Assembly: GCA_013178275.1 (NCBI GenBank)
Contig: JABLWZ010000024.1
Span: 1 to 63,544 of the forward strand
Length of the DNA stretch: 63,544 bases
Reading direction: 5' to 3'
Origin: Bacillota bacterium
Lineage (GTDB): Bacteria > Bacillota > Ch66 > Ch109
Shown: positions 60,598 to 63,544 of the stretch, one piece after another
Numbering within the stretch: position 1 is the stretch's first letter
Layout: every line of letters begins with the position of its first letter
Notes under the pieces: model-generated
Seen by the model: only the letters and a program-made list of their open reading frames with translations
Database searches by the model: none
Told to the model about the DNA's origin: nothing
Made by a program: the position numbers and the translations under genes

Positions 60598-61449
60598 CTA
60601 TTTTTTGACCTTGATCGGGATGCTCTTGAACTGCTGCACCGCCTCCTGCAGCGGCCGCTCGACCGGGATGCGCTCGATGCTGGAGGCGCCCAGGAACCCG
60701 ACCGACTCGGTCTTTTCGTAGATCAGCACGGTGTCCTGCGGCGAGGAGATCGGTCCACCGTGCGAGAAGATCATTATCTCGGGGTACTCGGCGCGGGCCG
60801 CCTCGGTCATCTTGTTTATCAGCTCGACCGACCCCTCCAGGGTCAGCGCCTCCTCGGCGTACTTGGAACCGATGGAACCGCCGGAGGTCAGCCCCATGTG
60901 GCAGATCAGCACGTCCAGCTTCGACTTGCCGACCATGGCCGCCTCCTCGACGTTGAAGGCGTAGCCCATGGTGAAGAAGCCCAGCTCCCGGGCCAGCTGG
61001 AGGGTTTCCATCTCGACCCAGTAGCCCATCCCGGTCTCTTCCAGCTCGCGGCGGAAGCGTCCGTCGATCAGCCCCACGGTGGGGAAGTTCATCACCCCGG
61101 AGAAGCCCATCTCTTTCAGCTGCTTGAGGTAAGGCCTCATCTCCCGGGTGGGATCGGTACCGCAGATCCCGGCTATCATCGGCGTCTCCTTGATGACCGG
61201 GAAGATGCGGTCAGCCAGTTCGATAACGATCTGGTTGGCGTTTCCGTAGGGCATCAGCCCCGCCAGCGAACCGTTGCCATCCATCCGGTAGAGCCCCGAG
61301 TTGTAAGTCCCGATAAGATCCGCTCCGCCTCGTTCGGCGAACTTGCCCGAGATCCCGGTGCCCGCCCCGGCGATGATTACCGGCTTGCCCTCGCCGAGCG
61401 TCTTATTCAGGCGCGCCAGGACCTCTTCCCTGGTATACTGCTTGGCCAT
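60598..61449 (-). CDS. TIM-barrel PEP-hydrolase-family protein A
   Basis: The 283-aa PF09370-type TIM barrel has GKPVIIAGAGTGISGKFAER, GGADLIGTYNSGLYRMDG, MPYGNANQIVIELADRIFPV, a TSGGSIG motif and MIFSHGGPISSPQD. It differs from paralogue B in the catalytic-side loops, so they may be two subunits or two activities. It is 35 bp downstream of RLP2 and 37 bp upstream of the Tm-1-like gene. GAAGGGGG precedes the ATG. Confidence 0.92.
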   Translation of the reverse strand: MAKQYTREEVLARLNKTLGEGKPVIIAGAGTGISGKFAERGGADLIGTYNSGLYRMDGNGSLAGLMPYGNANQIVIELADRIFPVIKETPMIAGICGTDPTREMRPYLKQLKEMGFSGVMNFPTVGLIDGRFRRELEETGMGYWVEMETLQLARELGFFTMGYAFNVEEAAMVGKSKLDVLICHMGLTSGGSIGSKYAEEALTLEGSVELINKMTEAARAEYPEIMIFSHGGPISSPQDTVLIYEKTESVGFLGASSIERIPVERPLQEAVQQFKSIPIKVKK

Positions 61450-61484
61450 TGGTCAGACCCCCTTCTGATAATTGATAATTATGG

Positions 61485-62801
61485 TCACTGCTTTATCTCA
61501 AACAGGCTTTTCTCGTCTTCGTCCATCAACCCCCAGGCGTCCACCGCCGCCTTCAGCTCGGGGTACTGCTCGGCGGCCGCTTTCAGCGATACCCCGTTGA
61601 TCACCGCGTCGATCGCCTGCCGCATGGCCTTGCCGCCGGCCACCGGTCCCATGGGATGTCCATGGATGGCCCCGCCCGCCCCCAGGATGCAGTCGTTCCC
61701 GAAGTCGTTTATGATGGCCGGCACCACGTTGGGCATGACCCCGCCGCCGGGCATGGGGAAAACGGGCTGCAGGTGCTGCCATTTGCTCAGCAGGTGGTGC
61801 CCGATCTGGAGGTAGCGCTCCTTCAGGAAGGGGAACTTCCCGTAGGGGCTGGGATAGACGACGACGTCCGCCCCGGCCAGCCTCGCGAGCTTGCCCAGCA
61901 CCAGGTGGGAGCTCATACCCGAGATGGGCGACTCGTACATGGTGCCTGCGAAGTCCAGGTGAGCCAGGATGGGCACGTTTATGTCGGGGTCCTCCGCCAG
62001 TCCCTGCATGGCCGAGATGCCCACGGTCAGGTAGTTTATCATCAGGGCGTTGACCCCGGCGTCGATGGCCCGGTGGGCGTTGTCCCTGACCTTATCCGCC
62101 CGGTCGGTGACATTCACGGTATACAGCACCTTGTGGCCGGTCTCCTCGTATATCTGCCGGGCCGCTTCCATGTAGAGCTTTACCCGGTCGACCATGGGGC
62201 AGAACGGCGGATCGGCTATCAGCTCGTCGTCCTTCACTATGTCCACCCCGCCGCGCACGGCCTGGGCGAACAGCTTGGCCCCGACCTCGGGGGGATACCC
62301 GGTGCAGGGCTTGATCATGTTGTTCAACAGCGGCCGGGATTCGACCCCCAGCAGCCTGCGGACCCCGGGGACCCCGAACTTGGGGCCCTTGAAGCCATCC
62401 AGGAATTCCTTGGGAAACTTGAGATCCAAAAGCTTCAGCTTCCCGGACATGGAGATGTTGCCGATCACGGTGCTGAGCAGCATGGGTATCTGTGGGCCGA
62501 AGTTCACGGCCGGGAAGGCGAGCTGGAACACGAACTGCCTGGTGTCGCAGGACGACGGGACCTCGAACTCGTGTCCCGGAACCTCGTAAACCCCCACCAC
62601 CTTCGCGACGTGCCGCTCCCGCACCTCCGGGGTCTCCTCGGGCACGGGTATCCAGGTGCCGGTAGTCTGCTCCACCGCGATGGCGCTGACCTTTTGGATT
62701 ATTTCGCTCCTGGCCGCGGTCTCGAGGTAGTAGGTCGCGATGACGTATCCGCCTTCGGCTTCGATCTGTTCTGGTATTGCGAGCATGTCCAGTATCGACA
62801 T
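61485..62801 (-). CDS. RuBisCO-like protein (RLP2) with intact KDDE motif
   Basis: The 438-aa protein is a RuBisCO large-subunit homologue with nearly all carbamate and metal positions kept: Asn115 (IGNIS), Lys164 (IKPCTG), Lys190/Asp191/Asp192/Glu193 in GGVDIVKDDE, His281, Lys322 in SPYGKF (loop-6 position) and GGG at 352-354. The C-terminal GHPMGPVAGGKAMRQAI is also RuBisCO-like. The missing true form I/II loop-6 sequence and the operon partners indicate a form IV enzyme, not a carboxylase. It heads an operon with two TIM-barrel proteins and a Tm-1-like protein. AAGGGGG precedes the ATG. Its reaction is unknown; an enolase, isomerase or decarboxylase step on a sugar-acid or carboxylate is likely. 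Confidence 0.93.
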   Translation of the reverse strand: MSILDMLAIPEQIEAEGGYVIATYYLETAARSEIIQKVSAIAVEQTTGTWIPVPEETPEVRERHVAKVVGVYEVPGHEFEVPSSCDTRQFVFQLAFPAVNFGPQIPMLLSTVIGNISMSGKLKLLDLKFPKEFLDGFKGPKFGVPGVRRLLGVESRPLLNNMIKPCTGYPPEVGAKLFAQAVRGGVDIVKDDELIADPPFCPMVDRVKLYMEAARQIYEETGHKVLYTVNVTDRADKVRDNAHRAIDAGVNALMINYLTVGISAMQGLAEDPDINVPILAHLDFAGTMYESPISGMSSHLVLGKLARLAGADVVVYPSPYGKFPFLKERYLQIGHHLLSKWQHLQPVFPMPGGGVMPNVVPAIINDFGNDCILGAGGAIHGHPMGPVAGGKAMRQAIDAVINGVSLKAAAEQYPELKAAVDAWGLMDEDEKSLFEIKQ

Positions 62802-63544
62802 AGTCTTCCCCCTTTTCTTCTTACGTCACAGCTAAACCGGGGGCTTTTTGCTTTGAGCCAGAATCACCTCCTCGATAACGGCTGAAGAAACAAAAAGCCC
62901 ACTCTCCCAGGCTTAATCTGCCCGGTAAAGAGCGGGACTACTCTCAACTCTTGTCCCTTTAGATTGGTTTATGCACTTATTATTATTCGATGCCAGGGTT
63001 TATTAATCCTTCACGCGGGTGTAATTATTTAGGTTCCCGGTTATGCAAGAAAGGTTATCTCTTTCGGCGCTGCTGAAGGGCCTATCTTAAACGGCTGGGG
63101 CAGCACCAGGCTGGCGGCAAATCGTCATACCTATTGGCACCACAATAAACGAAAAAGATTAAGACTTACGTGGCGAAGCTCAAAGACGCATTCAATCTTG
63201 GTCAGGGCCGGGCCTCGCCCTGGCGGTGTCCTGTCGCTCCATACTCCCTCTGCTGTACTGCCAACTGCTCATGCTTCGGGTAGATGGGGTAATAAGGCCG
63301 AATATGCATCCTGCACTCGGCCTTCTCGCGACCTCCTGTCGCTCGCCCCTCGTCTACCAGTCAGCATTCGCAGGGCAGTAAGACGCAGAGCACCATAACG
63401 GGCTCATGCCCCCGCAGGGCTCACCCACTATTTGCTACATTAATTTCAAGGCTAAGGAACGGATTCCTATCGAGCCTTGTTTATCTCATGCCTAAGCTAT
63501 AATGAGGGGAGTAATCGGTCTGACGTACCCACAATTGGACTAAT
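62802..63544. other. 743-bp right-end intergenic region
   Basis: It contains the RLP2 operon upstream region and, from about 63180, a GC-rich stretch with a 66-codon frame (63198-63398) that looks non-coding. The stretch ends with the right copy of the dispersed repeat (63380-63433). No sigma-54-type element is found upstream of RLP2, so the operon is probably not controlled like the CoA-transferase gene. Confidence 0.5.
63380..63433. repeat. Right copy of the dispersed ~55-bp repeat
   Basis: This is the partner of 129-184. CATGCCCCCGCAGGGCTCAC and the following CCACTATTT are identical. Same orientation, about 63.2 kb apart. Confidence 0.7.

Noticed and set aside
59974..61815. Long plus-strand frame (613 codons) opposite the Tm-1/TIM-barrel genes
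   Set aside because: GC-rich shadow of four well-supported minus-strand genes; no domain or ribosome site.
63198..63398. 66-codon frame at the right end
   Set aside because: Arg/Pro-rich, and it overlaps the dispersed repeat; looks like intergenic debris.
1..63544. tRNA or rRNA genes
   Set aside because: No cloverleaf or rRNA-like stretch was recognised by eye; a covariance search would be needed for certainty.

Overview
The window looks like chromosome of a GC-rich anaerobic Gram-positive bacterium (Firmicutes, probably a Clostridia/Peptococcales-type lineage; inference). Pointers are the S-layer (SLH) and copper-amine-oxidase-N surface proteins, a GlpP antiterminator, DUF1540, PTS-EIIC/EAL and EFR1 flavodoxin-ferredoxin families, a hybrid cluster protein with its ferredoxin and Crp regulator, strong AGGAGG-type ribosome sites and frequent TTG/GTG starts. 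No rRNA, tRNA, CRISPR array, intact transposase or complete prophage was seen.

Layout. 0.2-5.4 kb: a RuBisCO-like protein (RLP1), a divergent cupin, and an operon of an M24 metallopeptidase with a two-subunit B12-dependent acyl-CoA mutase whose specificity residues are isobutyryl-CoA-mutase-like. 5.5-8.3 kb: an HTH/replication-initiator-like protein and an AT-rich nucleotidyltransferase pair that looks imported. 8.5-12 kb: two exported proteins. 12.2-16 kb: a class III polyhydroxyalkanoate locus (phaJ, phaE, phaC) with three 182-bp tandem repeats between phaE and phaC. 16-27 kb: superoxide dismutase, a five-PAS GGDEF/HD-GYP protein, a DNA-metabolism gene pair, a PTS-EIIC/EAL fusion and a chemoreceptor. 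28-31.9 kb: a MerR regulator under a textbook 19-bp-spacer promoter, a methyltransferase, a ferredoxin-nitroreductase, a thioesterase, and FeoA behind a structured leader. 32-42.3 kb: accessory DNA with a divergent XRE pair, a gene remnant, dispersed repeats, a lipoprotein, a large LRR/SLH protein, a DUF4428/SPFH zinc-ribbon pair flanked by similar repeats, and a toxin-antitoxin pair flanked by direct repeats. 42.3-48.5 kb: an Fsr-like MFS transporter with its GntR regulator, TrmO, a YkgJ protein, a hemolysin III protein, an EFR1 protein and an orphan histidine-phosphotransfer-like domain. 48.6-53.4 kb: the hcp/ferredoxin/Crp group and a 7TM diguanylate cyclase. 53.4-54.7 kb: DUF2148 and GlpP.

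54.8-62.8 kb is the most distinctive part. A sigma-54 activator is divergent from a family III CoA-transferase that has a near-perfect -24/-12 promoter and upstream TGTAAA/TTTACA sites. Convergent to it is a tight four-gene operon: a second RuBisCO-like protein with the full KDDE metal motif, a TIM-barrel protein, a Tm-1-like (UPF0261) protein and a second TIM-barrel paralogue. The UPF0261 and TIM-barrel families are the two halves of the plant antiviral protein Tm-1. Their coupling to a RuBisCO-like protein and a CoA-transferase suggests an uncharacterised carboxylate pathway (inference).

Start codons were moved inward where a ribosome site clearly decided them. All family assignments come from reading motifs, without a database search.
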